NCBI GenBank assembly: GCA_009904015.1
Contig: WYEQ01000002.1
Location: 124,001-188,000, forward strand
Reading direction: 5' to 3'
DNA length: 64,000 bases
Source: Desulfurococcales archaeon
GTDB lineage: Archaea > Thermoproteota > Thermoprotei_A > Sulfolobales > Fervidicoccaceae
Under the pieces are notes generated by a model. That model had not been told where the DNA came from. It searched no databases and worked only from the letters and a program-made list of their open reading frames with translations. Each line of letters begins with the position of its first letter. Position 1 is the stretch's first letter. Position numbers and translations under genes: made by a program. Of this stretch, positions 16,588 through 26,963 are shown one piece after another.

Positions 16588-19500
16588 GGACTCTATCTCG
16601 TTCCTCAAGCCTGGATTAACTATTAGCGGCTCAAACAACTGTCTCTCCTCGCTTACTAACCCGTACTCCCTTAGCTCTATGAGAAGGGAATTCATAAGCA
16701 AAGCCAGCTCTCCGACCCCCTTCTCTTCTATTTTTCGCAAAGACTCCTCAAGCTCAGCTGTCCTCGACTCAGCGAAGATAGATGAATAGTTCCTCATCAA
16801 GTAGTCGTAAACCTCAATGCCCGTTCTCGTGGGGACCAGGAACCTAGCTTTCCTTGACTCAATGATGTAGCCATGCTTCTTCAATGACGATATGGTCTTA
16901 GCATAAGTGCTCGGCCTACCTATCTTCTTCTCCTTCATTAGCCTAACCACCTCTCCCTCCTTGAACAAGGTGACCTCGGAGCCTCTCTCCATAAGCACTG
17001 ATTCTATGGGGATCCTCCCAGCATCTATATATCGTCTTAGCTGCTCGTGGCAATCAAGAGGCCAAACAGAGGTGAATCCATCCTCGATTACGCCTGTACA
17101 AGTAGTCAGGGATAGCTCGTTTCGTCCAATTCTCATTTTCAACTCCGTTTCCACTATCATGCTCGGCTTCATCTGGCTAGACATAAATCTCCTGAATATC
17201 AGGTCGTACAGCTTAATGTGGAGAGGGGTGAGAGGTATAACGGTTTTTATTAACCCCTCCATGTATCTCCTCCATAGCTCCTCAGGGCTTATGGGCTGGG
17301 TAGGCCTGATCGCCTCGTGAGCCCCTCCCTCGCCCCATGTCCTAGGAGCAAACCACTCTGGCTTGCCAAGAACATTAGTGATGTAGTGCCTAGCTATGCC
17401 TATGCCCGCTGTACTAACCCTAGTGCTATCAGTTCTATGGTACGTTATCAACCCTGACTCAAACAGCTCCTGAGCTATCTTCATTGTAGTTGAAGAAGGA
17501 AGACCTAGCTTGTAGTTAGCCAGAAGCAGTAGCTCATCCGTAGTTAATGGAGGCTGAGGCATAGCCTGCTTGACCTCATCTTTGTAAGAAACGATCTCTG
17601 CCTCCCTAATCCTGTTAGCCTCCTCAACTAAGCTAGAGGCGTCATTCTTATCGTGATAAAACTTTCTGAGCACAGGCCCCTGGAAGAGCTTTATCTTAAC
17701 CACGTATCCGCGGCTCGCCTTCCATGAATTGTACCTATTAATAATCCATCCAAGAACTGGCACCTGAACCCTACCTGAGCCAAGCCAGCGCTTATCGAAA
17801 ACCTCCCATAATTTCTCCGAGGATGAGAAGCCAATCCACCTATCAGTAATCCTCCTGAAAACCTGTGATAAGACCTTGTTCTCATTCACAGACCTCGGCT
17901 CTCTCAGAGCCTGGATAATAGCGTCCTTGGTTACCTCGTGGAACTCTATTCTCCTAATAATCTTCGAGAAGGGAGCAACAACATTGTATATGTCCCAGGC
18001 TATCTTTTCGCCCTCGGAGTCGGGGTCAGTCGCGAGAAGCACCTCTTCAACCTCGAAAGCCAAGGCCCGCAGAGATAAAGCCACATCTCTGCTAAGCAAC
18101 AGCTTGCGCTCCTCACCGCACTTCGGGCATTTGTTGCTTAACGAGGAGAACTGCTCGCCGCACTTCAAGCATTTCTTGATGGAAGCGTACACCGGGGCTA
18201 TGAATGAGCTGCCCAGCACGACACCGTGGAGACCTATCTTCTCATCGCTAACCAAGTCATAGACGTGGCCTCTAGTAGCTATTATTATCCCCAGGTAAGC
18301 CTCCCTTGTCTTGGCATCGATAATAGGGGTCTCGTAAGCTAAAACCCTGCTGCCAAACCTTCTCCTGGCGGGTCTGCCAAAGAAGCTGGCTATGGTCTTA
18401 GCTTTGGTTGGAGACTCAACAACTATTAGAACTGCCCTAGCAGGCTTGAATAAGAGATTGTTGGAGCCGTCTTCCCTTGACTTGTCAAGCTCCTTCCTAA
18501 TAGCCTCGAAATCCAGGTTATCGGCCCCCCTGAACGAAAACTCGTAGAGATACCACTCAAGCCTTCTCCTTAGGCTTTCCACCAGCTCCTCGCTTGTTTC
18601 CAGTGTAACGGCCAAGCCAAGCGTCATCCCGTTGTTAATGAATCTGCTTGTTCTGCCGCTCGCCTGTATATAGGACAGGGGGTCAGGCACGATAAGGTAA
18701 AGCTGATTATCAATGATGGTTACAACGCTTGTCCCCACGAGTAAGAATTTGTTGTTGCCGTTGTTGAGGAGCCTCCACGCCGTGTCGTATATTTTCTCCA
18801 CGGCCGCCCTTAACAGGTCATAAGCCTTGCTTAGCCTGGACTCACCGTTAGGAGCTTCGTTTTTCATCATCATTATTCTGAGAGCCTGCTTCTCGTTTGG
18901 GGAAAGCCTATTAAATGTTCTTGTGAGTTCATTAACAAAATCTTCTCCTATGTAGCTAGCTAATGAAGCAGCTATTCTTAAAACCCTAACGGGGCTCTGC
19001 AGACCCTTTCTAAGCTCAATCTTTGTCTTTGGCACACCAATAAAGATAACGTACTTTATGTGTAGAGGGAGGTCGATCCCCCTAACAAGTGTTCCATAAT
19101 AACTTGATACTCCGACCAGGACATCTACTTCTCCTTTAACGAGTTTATCAACTGCTCTTTTACCGGATAAAGCTAGAGTCGCTCTCACACCACCGCTTGT
19201 TAAGTACTCGGTTATTCTCCTAGCCTCACCCGCGCCCATGTCCCGTGATACCAGTATTATTCCTCCTCTTCCAAGCTTTCTAACAATGCTCAGAAGCTTC
19301 TCATCCCTGTCCCCGGGGCTCTTCACTATAATGTATGTATCAATGACGTTTCTCATGTAGTTTTGAATGCTACCTATCTCGAAGTCGAGCAACTCCTTGA
19401 ATAGCTTTGGCTTCAACCCTATTTGCCTTCCAGTAGCACTGGCTATTATGAGCTGGCCCCTCGGGCTTGCCCCCCTCATCTCGTTTAGCTTTAATGAAAG

Positions 19501-20373
19501 CTCCTCTATTTTCAGGGCGATATCAACCGCATCTTCGCTCTTAATGGACAACGCGTAGCCATACATCATTTTTAGCTTAACCAGCTCGTACGCTATTCTT
19601 AGCTCCTCCTCAGTGAACCCGAGTAGCATTAAGACTTTATCGATGTTCCCGGTATTCTTGAGCAAGGAATCCGCGTCATCAACCAGTACAACATCGAAGC
19701 GAGCGCCTGAGCTTCTAAGCAAATCGAATCTTCTTGATAGAAAAGCCGTTGTAGTAACTAGGATGTCGTAGTCTAAGCTTCGTATACGGCCCAGAATCTC
19801 CTCTTTAACCCTAGCTGAGACCCTGCTTTTATAGCCTAGAACCCTGGCCTTAATTCCCGTCTTGCTGAGAAAATCGCTGAGCTTCGAGACTGTTTGGTCA
19901 ACGAGGTTCTCCGTGGGGACAAGCATGTACACCTTCCTTCCTTTATGAGCCATGTAAACAGCATATATGAGCAGCAACGTCGTCTTCCCAACGCCTGTGG
20001 GAGCAGTTATCGCGAAGCTCTCGTTCCTGAGAAGCCTGATTGCCCATGTTCTCTGCAGGCTCCAGAACCCCTTCCCTATGCATTTCACCAACAGCTTTTC
20101 TAGCTCCCTGTACTCATCTATGAGTGATGACAAGTAGTGATAAACAGTTACGCCCTTTAGCCTAGATGCAATAGCTTTTATTCTATCCTCAAAGCTCATG
20201 GAACCGATGTTCTTAGGTATCTCAGACTCAGGCAGACAAGTTGAGCATGGGAGACCCATGGAGAGTCTTCCACTGCTTATAGGCCCCCCGCAGACCGGGC
20301 AAAGGTCAGTATAAACTACATTCAAGAATAGCTTATTACTAGCTAAGTACATAATCAAACTCCGTTGAGACAA
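16564..20373 (-). CDS. rgy: Reverse gyrase
   Basis: 1269 residues, the hyperthermophile hallmark that introduces positive supercoils using ATP. Order: N-terminal zinc finger (Cys 25, 28, 43, 46), helicase-like domain with P-loop APTGVGKTT near 124 and the DDAD box near 230, second zinc finger CLKCG..CPKCG (about 730-750) inside the Toprim region that begins [10 protein letters not shown] near 652, and the topoisomerase IA active site [10 protein letters not shown] with Tyr near 978. No intein. It is full length, so functional. Convergent with rpl37e, divergent from the m5C methyltransferase gene. Confidence 0.97.
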   Translation of the reverse strand: MSQRSLIMYLASNKLFLNVVYTDLCPVCGGPISSGRLSMGLPCSTCLPESEIPKNIGSMSFEDRIKAIASRLKGVTVYHYLSSLIDEYRELEKLLVKCIGKGFWSLQRTWAIRLLRNESFAITAPTGVGKTTLLLIYAVYMAHKGRKVYMLVPTENLVDQTVSKLSDFLSKTGIKARVLGYKSRVSARVKEEILGRIRSLDYDILVTTTAFLSRRFDLLRSSGARFDVVLVDDADSLLKNTGNIDKVLMLLGFTEEELRIAYELVKLKMMYGYALSIKSEDAVDIALKIEELSLKLNEMRGASPRGQLIIASATGRQIGLKPKLFKELLDFEIGSIQNYMRNVIDTYIIVKSPGDRDEKLLSIVRKLGRGGIILVSRDMGAGEARRITEYLTSGGVRATLALSGKRAVDKLVKGEVDVLVGVSSYYGTLVRGIDLPLHIKYVIFIGVPKTKIELRKGLQSPVRVLRIAASLASYIGEDFVNELTRTFNRLSPNEKQALRIMMMKNEAPNGESRLSKAYDLLRAAVEKIYDTAWRLLNNGNNKFLLVGTSVVTIIDNQLYLIVPDPLSYIQASGRTSRFINNGMTLGLAVTLETSEELVESLRRRLEWYLYEFSFRGADNLDFEAIRKELDKSREDGSNNLLFKPARAVLIVVESPTKAKTIASFFGRPARRRFGSRVLAYETPIIDAKTREAYLGIIIATRGHVYDLVSDEKIGLHGVVLGSSFIAPVYASIKKCLKCGEQFSSLSNKCPKCGEERKLLLSRDVALSLRALAFEVEEVLLATDPDSEGEKIAWDIYNVVAPFSKIIRRIEFHEVTKDAIIQALREPRSVNENKVLSQVFRRITDRWIGFSSSEKLWEVFDKRWLGSGRVQVPVLGWIINRYNSWKASRGYVVKIKLFQGPVLRKFYHDKNDASSLVEEANRIREAEIVSYKDEVKQAMPQPPLTTDELLLLANYKLGLPSSTTMKIAQELFESGLITYHRTDSTRVSTAGIGIARHYITNVLGKPEWFAPRTWGEGGAHEAIRPTQPISPEELWRRYMEGLIKTVIPLTPLHIKLYDLIFRRFMSSQMKPSMIVETELKMRIGRNELSLTTCTGVIEDGFTSVWPLDCHEQLRRYIDAGRIPIESVLMERGSEVTLFKEGEVVRLMKEKKIGRPSTYAKTISSLKKHGYIIESRKARFLVPTRTGIEVYDYLMRNYSSIFAESRTAELEESLRKIEEKGVGELALLMNSLLIELREYGLVSEERQLFEPLIVNPGLRNEIESLDYSLSG

Positions 20374-20417
20374 TGATCAGGGATACCCTTAAAAGCCGAA
20401 GAGCACTTCATGAATAA

Positions 20418-21455
20418 GTGGATGTAAGGGATAGGTTTTTGGAGAGGACGTTCGAGAAGCTTGGTCTGCCTTACCCCAAGCCCTCAGCTTATGCCCTGGA
20501 GCTCGCTAGGAAATACGGGTATTTGCCCTATATGATAGAGAGATACATGCATATTTTTGGGAGTAAAGAAGAGCTCATAGAGTTCCTGGAGACGGTTGAG
20601 AAAGGGCTACCTAGGTATATTAGATGCAATACCCTGGCTATAAAGAACTGCTTGGACCTTGCTGAAAGACTGCGCGAAGTAGACATAATTGTAAAGCCTG
20701 TTCCCTGGCTTCCAAACGCGTTCAGAATCGAGAACAATAGCTCCGCAGCCGGCCGCCTCGGGTCAACGCTGGAGTACCTGCTGGGCTATTACTATATACA
20801 GGGCCTGGGAAGCATGGCTGTATCGATAGCTCTCGACCCTAAGCCAGGGGAAGCCGTTGCGGACCTAGCAGCTGCCCCTGGGGGCAAAACAACGCATATA
20901 GCTCAATTGATGAACAATGATGGGATTATACTATCCGTTGAGAAAAACCCTGTTAGAGCAATGAGCCTTAGCGCTAATATACAGAGAATGAGGGTGAAAA
21001 TCGCTGCTGTGCTGGTCAAGGATATCCTTGAGTTGCCTATCAAGGAGAAATTTGATAAAGTCCTGTTGGACGCCCCATGCACAGGGGAGGGTCTTCTCCC
21101 CATAAAGAAAGAAAGAAAAACCTCGAAGGACCTAGGGGACATAGCTAGGATGCATGAGCTCCAGGTTAAGCTCCTTGAGAAGTCACTACAGTTTGTAAAG
21201 CCGGAAGGAGTACTTGTTTATTCAACATGCAGTATAGCTCCTGAGGAGAACGAGTTCGTGATTGATAAGGTTTTATCCAGCAGGAGTGACGTTGAGCTGG
21301 AAAAAATCACCGGCATCATGGTAGGGAGCCCTGGCCTAACGGAGTTCATGGGCTATAGGCTTAGAGACGGGCTAACTAACTGCCTAAGACTTTATCCCCA
21401 TAAGAATGGCTCTGAGGGCTTCTTCATGTGTAGGCTTAGGAGGAGAGGTAAATGA
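20418..21455 (+). CDS. NOL1/NOP2/Sun-family RNA m5C methyltransferase
   Basis: 345 residues. SAM-binding motif AAAPGGKTTH near 156, catalytic motif DAPCTGEG near 218 and the second catalytic Cys in YSTCSIAPEENE near 271. It methylates cytosine C5 in tRNA or rRNA (family knowledge; target unknown). It starts at GTG 20418, about 24 bases after a CTTAAAAG box, suggesting a leaderless message. It overlaps the downstream Nip7-like gene by 4 bases, so they form an operon. Confidence 0.92.
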   Translation: MDVRDRFLERTFEKLGLPYPKPSAYALELARKYGYLPYMIERYMHIFGSKEELIEFLETVEKGLPRYIRCNTLAIKNCLDLAERLREVDIIVKPVPWLPNAFRIENNSSAAGRLGSTLEYLLGYYYIQGLGSMAVSIALDPKPGEAVADLAAAPGGKTTHIAQLMNNDGIILSVEKNPVRAMSLSANIQRMRVKIAAVLVKDILELPIKEKFDKVLLDAPCTGEGLLPIKKERKTSKDLGDIARMHELQVKLLEKSLQFVKPEGVLVYSTCSIAPEENEFVIDKVLSSRSDVELEKITGIMVGSPGLTEFMGYRLRDGLTNCLRLYPHKNGSEGFFMCRLRRRGK

Positions 21456-21961
21456 ACGAGTGTAGCGAGGAGGCCAAGAGGGTTTTCCTAACGTTCATGC
21501 GTGATATTGGTTTAAGCAATGATGCCTTGAGAGTAATCTGCCCTGTAATGAGGTGTAGGAGGACCGGTGATAACTACAACTTGTTCTGTCTAACAAAAGA
21601 CTTAGCGATTTTCCTAGATGAGTTCCTTCCACGCGAGGAGAGGGGGGATTTGCTCGCCGCCGGGATACTTGCTGGGAGAGTAGAGAGGGGCAGATTCACT
21701 CCGTCCATGGCACTTGCCTATGCCCTGGCCGGGTTTCTGGAAGAGCTTGAGGAGAGCTGCGTTGTGCTGAGTAGGGGCGGAGAGATAAGATTCACGCATG
21801 GAAAGCCTCTTGGGGAAGATGAATACGAGGTACGGAGGCCTGACAAAAAAATCTATCTGGTACTCACGTGGAGAAAAGAGCCAGTGGGGTGGGGAGTACT
21901 AGCTGGAGGTAAGCTTATACCCATCATGGATGCTGGATGGTTTATTCGGTCTGGCTACTAG
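21452..21961 (+). CDS. Nip7-like pre-PUA/PUA protein
   Basis: 169 residues. An N-terminal helical module is followed by AGILAGRVERGRFTPSMALA and SRGGEIRFTHGKPL, which parallel Nip7 (the segment before the PUA domain). The C-terminal LVLTWRKEPVGWGVLAGGKL is a PUA core. Nip7 acts in large-subunit rRNA maturation with the NOL1-type methyltransferases, and this gene overlaps a NOL1-family methyltransferase by 4 bases, which supports the call. The last 20 bases overlap the convergent FKBP gene. Confidence 0.6.
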   Translation: MNECSEEAKRVFLTFMRDIGLSNDALRVICPVMRCRRTGDNYNLFCLTKDLAIFLDEFLPREERGDLLAAGILAGRVERGRFTPSMALAYALAGFLEELEESCVVLSRGGEIRFTHGKPLGEDEYEVRRPDKKIYLVLTWRKEPVGWGVLAGGKLIPIMDAGWFIRSGY

Positions 21962-22679
21962 GAGCCTCCTCCTTCGCCTCAGCTTTCTGTTGCTTCTCCA
22001 GCTCCTCAACGAATGATATCTTAACTACGCTTGGGAAGTACGTGAAGACCTCCCTGGCGAAGGTTCTCTTGGCTAGCTGGATGTCTTGCAACAACATATC
22101 CTTCTCCGGTATCTTGACTGTTAGAGAGGCCTTATCATCGCTTAGCTTAATGTCATATGAGTCTATAGACTTTGTCTTGAATCTTCTCTTCAGAAGTAGC
22201 TTCAGCTTCTCGTACTCATCCGTGACGTGCTTAACAACCTTGGCCTTGTACTCGATAACCTTTCCTGCCAATGGGTGGTTAAAGTCCACGAGGACCCTGC
22301 CGCCGCCAACCTCCCTGACAACTGCTGGCAAACCGTTTATCTCAACCACCTTGCCTGGAACAGGTTCAATGTTAGCCTTAGCGAACTCCCTCAGGGGAAT
22401 CCTCTTTATCTTGGAGGGATCCCTCGCTCCATACGCTTTTTCTGGTGGCACCTCGAATACTGCTTCCTCCCCCTCGTTTAGCTCCCTTAGCTTTTCCTCA
22501 AGTCCCTTGACAATTCTCCCCTCGCCGATTATAACAAGTATCGGCTCATATTCCCTCTCGCTTGAGTATATCCCATAGTTCTTTGCGTCTTCCTCAATTG
22601 TTGTATCTATTATCTCTCCTGTTTCTTTTACCTTCGCGGTGTAGTGAACCAACAGGAAGTCTCCATTACTGAAGGGCAT
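21942..22679 (-). CDS. FKBP-type peptidyl-prolyl isomerase, long archaeal form
   Basis: 245 residues. The FKBP/SlyD domain with IF insert spans about 1-150 (GDFLLVHYTAKVKETGEIID, then PPEKAYGARDP and VLVDFNHPLAGK). An extra C-terminal domain of about 90 residues, typical of long archaeal FKBPs, ends in a charged tail. ATG 22679 follows GGTGGAG. It acts as a folding helper in the cytosol. Confidence 0.93.
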   Translation of the reverse strand: MPFSNGDFLLVHYTAKVKETGEIIDTTIEEDAKNYGIYSSEREYEPILVIIGEGRIVKGLEEKLRELNEGEEAVFEVPPEKAYGARDPSKIKRIPLREFAKANIEPVPGKVVEINGLPAVVREVGGGRVLVDFNHPLAGKVIEYKAKVVKHVTDEYEKLKLLLKRRFKTKSIDSYDIKLSDDKASLTVKIPEKDMLLQDIQLAKRTFAREVFTYFPSVVKISFVEELEKQQKAEAKEEAPSSQTE

Positions 22680-22792
22680 ATTGACTCCACCTATCATGAT
22701 GTTGCTTGATAACCAAAGTGTTAAGCTAAAAATATTCTTATTCCCTAATAAATAATTATTCCTGAAACAAGAGCCTCTGGAAAGTGAACTAG

Positions 22793-23851
22793 ATGAGCAC
22801 CCATGTAATAACGCTTACGAAGAAAATAGTTATTGGAGAGAAGGTGCTGGAGAGCTTAAAGGAGCACATGCCGCGTAGCCTCTTGAGGAGCAGTGGAAAA
22901 GTGCTCGTAGTAACAGGACCTAACGTATGGAGAAGCTATGGAGATAAACTAATGAGCTCCCTGCATAAATGCGGGCTCGAGGTAGAGGAGTTTCTTGCTG
23001 AAAACTCCCACATAGACACGGCCAAGCAAGCAATAGACGCGGCCGAGAGAATAAAGGCAACGGCCATAGTGGGGTTCGGAGGAGGAAAAAGCATTGATGT
23101 AGCCAAGTACACCGCTTCATCGCTACAAAAACCATTCATCAGTATACCGACTGCCCCCAGTCACGACGGCATAGCCAGCCCATTCGCCAGTATAAAGGGC
23201 CTTGGAAAATCTGTAAGCATAAGAGCGGTCGAGCCAACCCTGCTTATAGCTGATATGGAGATAATCTCTTCTAGTCCTCGAAGATTAATAATCGCCGGGG
23301 CCGGTGACACCATAGCGAAGTTCACGGCTGTTCTGGACTGGAGGCTTGCTCACTACTTGAAGAACGAGTACTACGGTGAGTATGCCGCCAGCCTGGCCCT
23401 ACTCTCTGCGAAGCACATAGTGAAGTACAAAGACGTCATAGCTAAGGGAACGATGGAGGGCATAAGAATAATACTGGAGGCCTTGGTGAGCAGCAGCGTG
23501 GCAATGGAGATCGCCGGCAGCACCAGGCCAGCGAGCGGCAGCGAGCACTTATTCAGTCACGCGCTCGATATGTTACTGGAGAAGCCGGCTCTACACGGAG
23601 AGCAAACCGCCGTGGGCACAATAATGATGGCTAAGCTTCATAGGCTAAACTGGAAGAAGATACGACAAGTGCTAGTGGACATAGGTGCGCCTGTAAACGC
23701 CAAGCAACTGGGAATACCGGAAGAAAAGATTATCGAGGCCTTAACAATAGCTCACAGAATAAGACCTGAGAGGTACACTATACTAGGCGAGACAGGCCTG
23801 ACCTGGGAGGCGGCCGAAAAGCTTGCCCGCGAAACAATGGTTATATCATAA
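22793..23851 (+). CDS. egsA: sn-Glycerol-1-phosphate dehydrogenase
   Basis: 352 residues. It reduces dihydroxyacetone phosphate to sn-glycerol-1-phosphate, the first committed step of archaeal membrane lipids. Seen: NAD(P)-binding GFGGGKSIDVAKY near 93, PTAPSHDG near 120, and metal-binding Asp/His residues in GAGDTIAKFTA, GSEHLFSHALD and LHGEQTAVG. Length is standard for the family. Its gene stands alone, 95 bases after the divergent FKBP start. Confidence 0.95.
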   Translation: MSTHVITLTKKIVIGEKVLESLKEHMPRSLLRSSGKVLVVTGPNVWRSYGDKLMSSLHKCGLEVEEFLAENSHIDTAKQAIDAAERIKATAIVGFGGGKSIDVAKYTASSLQKPFISIPTAPSHDGIASPFASIKGLGKSVSIRAVEPTLLIADMEIISSSPRRLIIAGAGDTIAKFTAVLDWRLAHYLKNEYYGEYAASLALLSAKHIVKYKDVIAKGTMEGIRIILEALVSSSVAMEIAGSTRPASGSEHLFSHALDMLLEKPALHGEQTAVGTIMMAKLHRLNWKKIRQVLVDIGAPVNAKQLGIPEEKIIEALTIAHRIRPERYTILGETGLTWEAAEKLARETMVIS

Positions 23852-23967
23852 TTATTAATTGTTATATTATATCGAGAATCTCGTGGACATCTTTGCTTAG
23901 ATATATATAGATGCTTCTTCAATTCTTTTAATGTGTGGAAATACATTACCACTCGAGGTGTTTATCC

Positions 23968-24384
23968 TTGAAGTATACGAGTATATTGAGGGTGGACTCG
24001 AAGGGTAGAATAACCATTCCACAGATTGTGCGCGAAGCGCTGGATATTTACGAGGGGAAACAGCTTTTAGCAGTGGCTGATTTCGAGAAGAAGGAGATAT
24101 TAATAACGCCTATAACGTCAAAGACTCAGGCCTTGTACGAGATAAAGGTGGAACTAAAGGATGTTCCAGGAGCACTCGCTAGTTTTGGGGAAAAAATGAA
24201 GGAGCTGAAGCTCGACCAATTAATTGTGAAGTGCTCCTCCATAAAGAGGGGAGAGCTGGCTGAGTGCGTATCTATTGCTGAGCCGCTTGACCCACCGTCT
24301 TTCAACCCGGATAATGTTAAGAAAGCTCTGGAAGAATCGGGCTTCGTGTACTTTGTCTCAATAAAGCAACTGGAGCCCTACTAG
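23968..24384 (+). CDS. AbrB-ACT fusion protein, second copy
   Basis: 138 residues from TTG 23968, which follows GAGGTG by 8 bases (the longer ATG frame lacks such a site). The AbrB domain is LRVDSKGRITIPQIVREAL; the ACT-like part is YEIKVELKDVPGALASFGEKM. It has the same domain order and size as 6187-6594, so the two are paralogs. The stop is 1 base before the DUF72 gene. A possible amino-acid-responsive regulator (inference). Confidence 0.72.
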   Translation: MKYTSILRVDSKGRITIPQIVREALDIYEGKQLLAVADFEKKEILITPITSKTQALYEIKVELKDVPGALASFGEKMKELKLDQLIVKCSSIKRGELAECVSIAEPLDPPSFNPDNVKKALEESGFVYFVSIKQLEPY

Positions 24385-24385
24385 C

Positions 24386-25138
24386 ATGACTACGCGACTA
24401 GTAATTGTGGGGACCTGCGGCTTCCCCGCATCAAGAGCCAAAATATACTCCATGCTTGACGGAGCCGAGCTACAAGAGTCTTTCTACAATCTGCTTGGAA
24501 AAAAGACTTTGGAGAACCTGGCGAATAGGCCCAAGAACTTCCACTTAACCTTCAAGGCTTGGCAGGCTACCACGCATCCCTACTCCTCTCCTACCTGGAA
24601 GAAAATGAAGGAGCCTCCTCCAGGAGATAAAACCAAGTACGGCTGGCTTAGATGCACGAAAGAGAACCTCTGGGCTCTGGAAAAAACAGTTGAGCAAGCA
24701 AAGGATGCTGGAGCAGAGGTTATTGTATTTCAGACGCCGCCGAACATGCCATGCAACAATGAGCACCTAGCAGAGGTGAGGTGTTTCTTTGAGCACGCCA
24801 TCAGCATTGCTGGTGGCAGCATAGCTATCGCGTGGGAGCCTAGGGGCGAATGGTTAAAAGCAAAGGATGCCCTCAAAAAAGTGTTTGATATGGGAGTGCT
24901 AATAGTAAGTGACTACCTGAGAACGCCTCCTATGTTTCCTGAATCGCCTATTGCCTATACGAGGCTTCATGGGCTAGGCGAATCAGAGGTTAACTATAAG
25001 TACAAGTATACGGATGAAGACCTGCGAAGACTTAAAAACATAATTAAAAACCTTGAGAGCGAGAAAATATACGTGATGTTCAACAACGTTTACATGCTGG
25101 ATGACGCGACGAGATTCAGGAATATGCTGATTGATTAG
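24386..25138 (+). CDS. DUF72 family protein (TIM-barrel)
   Basis: 250 residues of DUF72 (COG1801). Motifs: VGTCGFP at the N-terminus, ESFYN, FHLTFKAWQATTHP near 52-65, FQTPPNMP near 115, AWEPRGEW near 150 and a final YVMFNNVY. The family is widespread and its biochemical role is not established. It is the middle of a tight three-gene run (1-base gap upstream; stop close to the next gene). Confidence 0.88.
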   Translation: MTTRLVIVGTCGFPASRAKIYSMLDGAELQESFYNLLGKKTLENLANRPKNFHLTFKAWQATTHPYSSPTWKKMKEPPPGDKTKYGWLRCTKENLWALEKTVEQAKDAGAEVIVFQTPPNMPCNNEHLAEVRCFFEHAISIAGGSIAIAWEPRGEWLKAKDALKKVFDMGVLIVSDYLRTPPMFPESPIAYTRLHGLGESEVNYKYKYTDEDLRRLKNIIKNLESEKIYVMFNNVYMLDDATRFRNMLID

Positions 25139-25151
25139 GGTGGTGGACACA

Positions 25152-25358
25152 ATGAGCATTTATTTCGAAAGATGCGATTTATGCAGGGACTACAGACCTG
25201 TTCTTACTTTCAGGGAAGGAAGAACTGTCCTTAGCCTGTGTTTACGGTGCGCCTACCTAACAGGCAAGCTGAAGTTCTCCACTCCAGCCGTAGCTACTGT
25301 GAAGGAAGATAAGTTATCGAAAATATCAAGGGTCCTTGACGAAATTACGGGTAAGTAG
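25152..25358 (+). CDS. Small zinc-ribbon-like protein
   Basis: 68 residues from ATG 25152 (GGTGG upstream). Two Cys pairs, CDLC near residue 7 and CLRC near 29, suggest one zinc site. The rest is a short basic strand pair and a C-terminal helix. It lies 13 bases after the DUF72 stop and 65 bases before PCNA. I do not recognise a named family. Confidence 0.65.
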   Translation: MSIYFERCDLCRDYRPVLTFREGRTVLSLCLRCAYLTGKLKFSTPAVATVKEDKLSKISRVLDEITGK

Positions 25359-25423
25359 TTCTCGTTGATTGGAAACAGTTTTAAAGAAGAATTCATTATT
25401 TTAGTTGTAGGAGCAGATTAGAC

Positions 25424-26173
25424 ATGAGGTTCACTATACCAAAGAGCACGGATTTCAAAAAGGTCGTTCAAGTATTAACAAAGATATCTGATGAAGTACC
25501 ACTCAAAGTAACCCACGAGGGATTAACGTGCAGAGTGCTCTCCGAGGATAAAACCACGCTTACCTCGCTCTACTTATCAGCATCTATGTTCGAGGACGTT
25601 GAGGTCGAAGGCGAGGAAGTATTCAAGGTAAGAACAAAGGACCTAGCTAACGTCGCTAAAAGAGCATCTAGGAACGATATAGCTGAATTCGAGCTTGACA
25701 GAGCTAACAGGATACTGATTGTTAGGCTGAGGGACAAGAAAACGGGGGTCATAAGGCAGTTCGATATTCCCGTATCACTCGAGGTAGAGGGAGAGGTTGG
25801 CGAGATAAATCTAAGCTACCCAGTAACCTTCGAGGTTTTGGCAAGCGATTTCAAGGAAGTCTTGTCAGACCTCAAGATCGTTGGAGACGAGGTCGAGATA
25901 TCCTATTCACAAGGCAAAGTAAGGTTTAGAAGCGAGGGCGTAGGCAGAGTGTACGAGGCGTTTATGGAGCAGGACAGGCCGCTTATTTATCTATCCGCCA
26001 ACGAGGAGCCTGTGTCCTCCGTATACGCGGTGGATCTCCTCGCACCCACAATGAAGGTGGCGTCGGCGAGCAGCGTTGTCAGGGTGTCGTTCGGCGAGAA
26101 CATACCTATACAGCTAAAGTTTGACATAAAAGGGCAGGGGACAATAACTTACTGGCTAGCGCCTAGAACCTAG
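25424..26173 (+). CDS. pcn: PCNA sliding clamp
   Basis: 249 residues. The protein starts MRFTIPKSTDFKKVVQVL and contains the interdomain connector and repeated clamp folds; it ends ITYWLAPRT. It tethers DNA polymerase, FEN1 and ligase. Crenarchaea usually encode two or three PCNAs that may heterotrimerise; only one is in this window, so which paralog it is cannot be decided here. Confidence 0.95.
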   Translation: MRFTIPKSTDFKKVVQVLTKISDEVPLKVTHEGLTCRVLSEDKTTLTSLYLSASMFEDVEVEGEEVFKVRTKDLANVAKRASRNDIAEFELDRANRILIVRLRDKKTGVIRQFDIPVSLEVEGEVGEINLSYPVTFEVLASDFKEVLSDLKIVGDEVEISYSQGKVRFRSEGVGRVYEAFMEQDRPLIYLSANEEPVSSVYAVDLLAPTMKVASASSVVRVSFGENIPIQLKFDIKGQGTITYWLAPRT

Positions 26174-26179
26174 CATTGA

Positions 26180-26686
26180 CTATCCAGTCAATCTTTTAAC
26201 TCTCCTGCCATCGCCGAGAATCCAGTACTCACCGTCTTCTCTTACCTCGAGCTTGAATATTGGCGGCTCCTTTTTCACTCTCTCAACAACCTCCCTTGTC
26301 ACCTCGAGGGAGTCCTTTCTCGTTTTTCCACTAATAGCGACGAAGAGGGTGGGTGAGCCCGGCCTCGCATCACCGCTGGTATGTAGAATAATGATGCCAT
26401 ATATGTTGGGATTATTGGAGTAGCTCTTAGCTATGTTGTCAAGTGTTTTTGAAGCGTAAGGCTCATAGGATGTATACTTTAGCTTGATAACCCTAGCGTT
26501 ATCTACTACGCCCTTCACGAAGCCTAAGAAGACGCTTACTCCCCCGCTACCTATTAATGATGTTTTACTCGATAACCACTCCAAGGCAGCGAATACATGT
26601 GTGTATGAGAGACCCTCAACAACTTTTCCCTGGAAACACTCATCTCTCAGGAAAGGGGGAGGATCGCTACATGCCTTGATACTCAT
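26180..26686 (-). CDS. moaE: Molybdopterin synthase catalytic subunit MoaE
   Basis: 168 residues. MoaE motifs: GGVSVFLGFVKG, YTSYEPYASK (ends like the family YEAYEEMA), IILHTSGDARPGSPTLFVAISG and VKKEPPIFKLEV. It transfers sulfur from MoaD to precursor Z. The N-terminal ~35 residues are longer than usual. It is last of the leftward moaA-moaC-moaD-moaE run, 3 bases after moaD. Confidence 0.93.
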   Translation of the reverse strand: MSIKACSDPPPFLRDECFQGKVVEGLSYTHVFAALEWLSSKTSLIGSGGVSVFLGFVKGVVDNARVIKLKYTSYEPYASKTLDNIAKSYSNNPNIYGIIILHTSGDARPGSPTLFVAISGKTRKDSLEVTREVVERVKKEPPIFKLEVREDGEYWILGDGRRVKRLTG

Positions 26687-26689
26687 GTG

Positions 26690-26944
26690 CTAGCCACCCG
26701 AAGGTAAAGGTATTATGGCTACCTCGTCTCCCTGCTGCATAATGGTGCTCAAGCTAGCCTCCACGCCGTTCACCAGTATTTTTGCCTGTCCTTTCCCGAT
26801 TAACTCGATTATTCTCACTAATTTCTCCTGCTCAACGATGCTTTCTAGTAGCTCTCGCAGCTCTGCCTCTCCTTTAACATCAACGCTTTTTTCATCCCAG
26901 CCCACAATATCAGCTATGTATCCAAAAACCTTTACCACAACCAA
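26690..26944 (-). CDS. moaD: Molybdopterin synthase sulfur carrier MoaD
   Basis: 84 residues, ubiquitin-like fold, ending PLPSGG. The terminal Gly-Gly is the site that carries the thiocarboxylate. It lies between moaC (19-base gap) and moaE (3-base gap). Such proteins can double as archaeal SAMPs that tag proteins, which the sequence cannot decide. Confidence 0.93.
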   Translation of the reverse strand: MVVVKVFGYIADIVGWDEKSVDVKGEAELRELLESIVEQEKLVRIIELIGKGQAKILVNGVEASLSTIMQQGDEVAIIPLPSGG

Positions 26945-26963
26945 ACCTAGCTTTCCTCGCTCA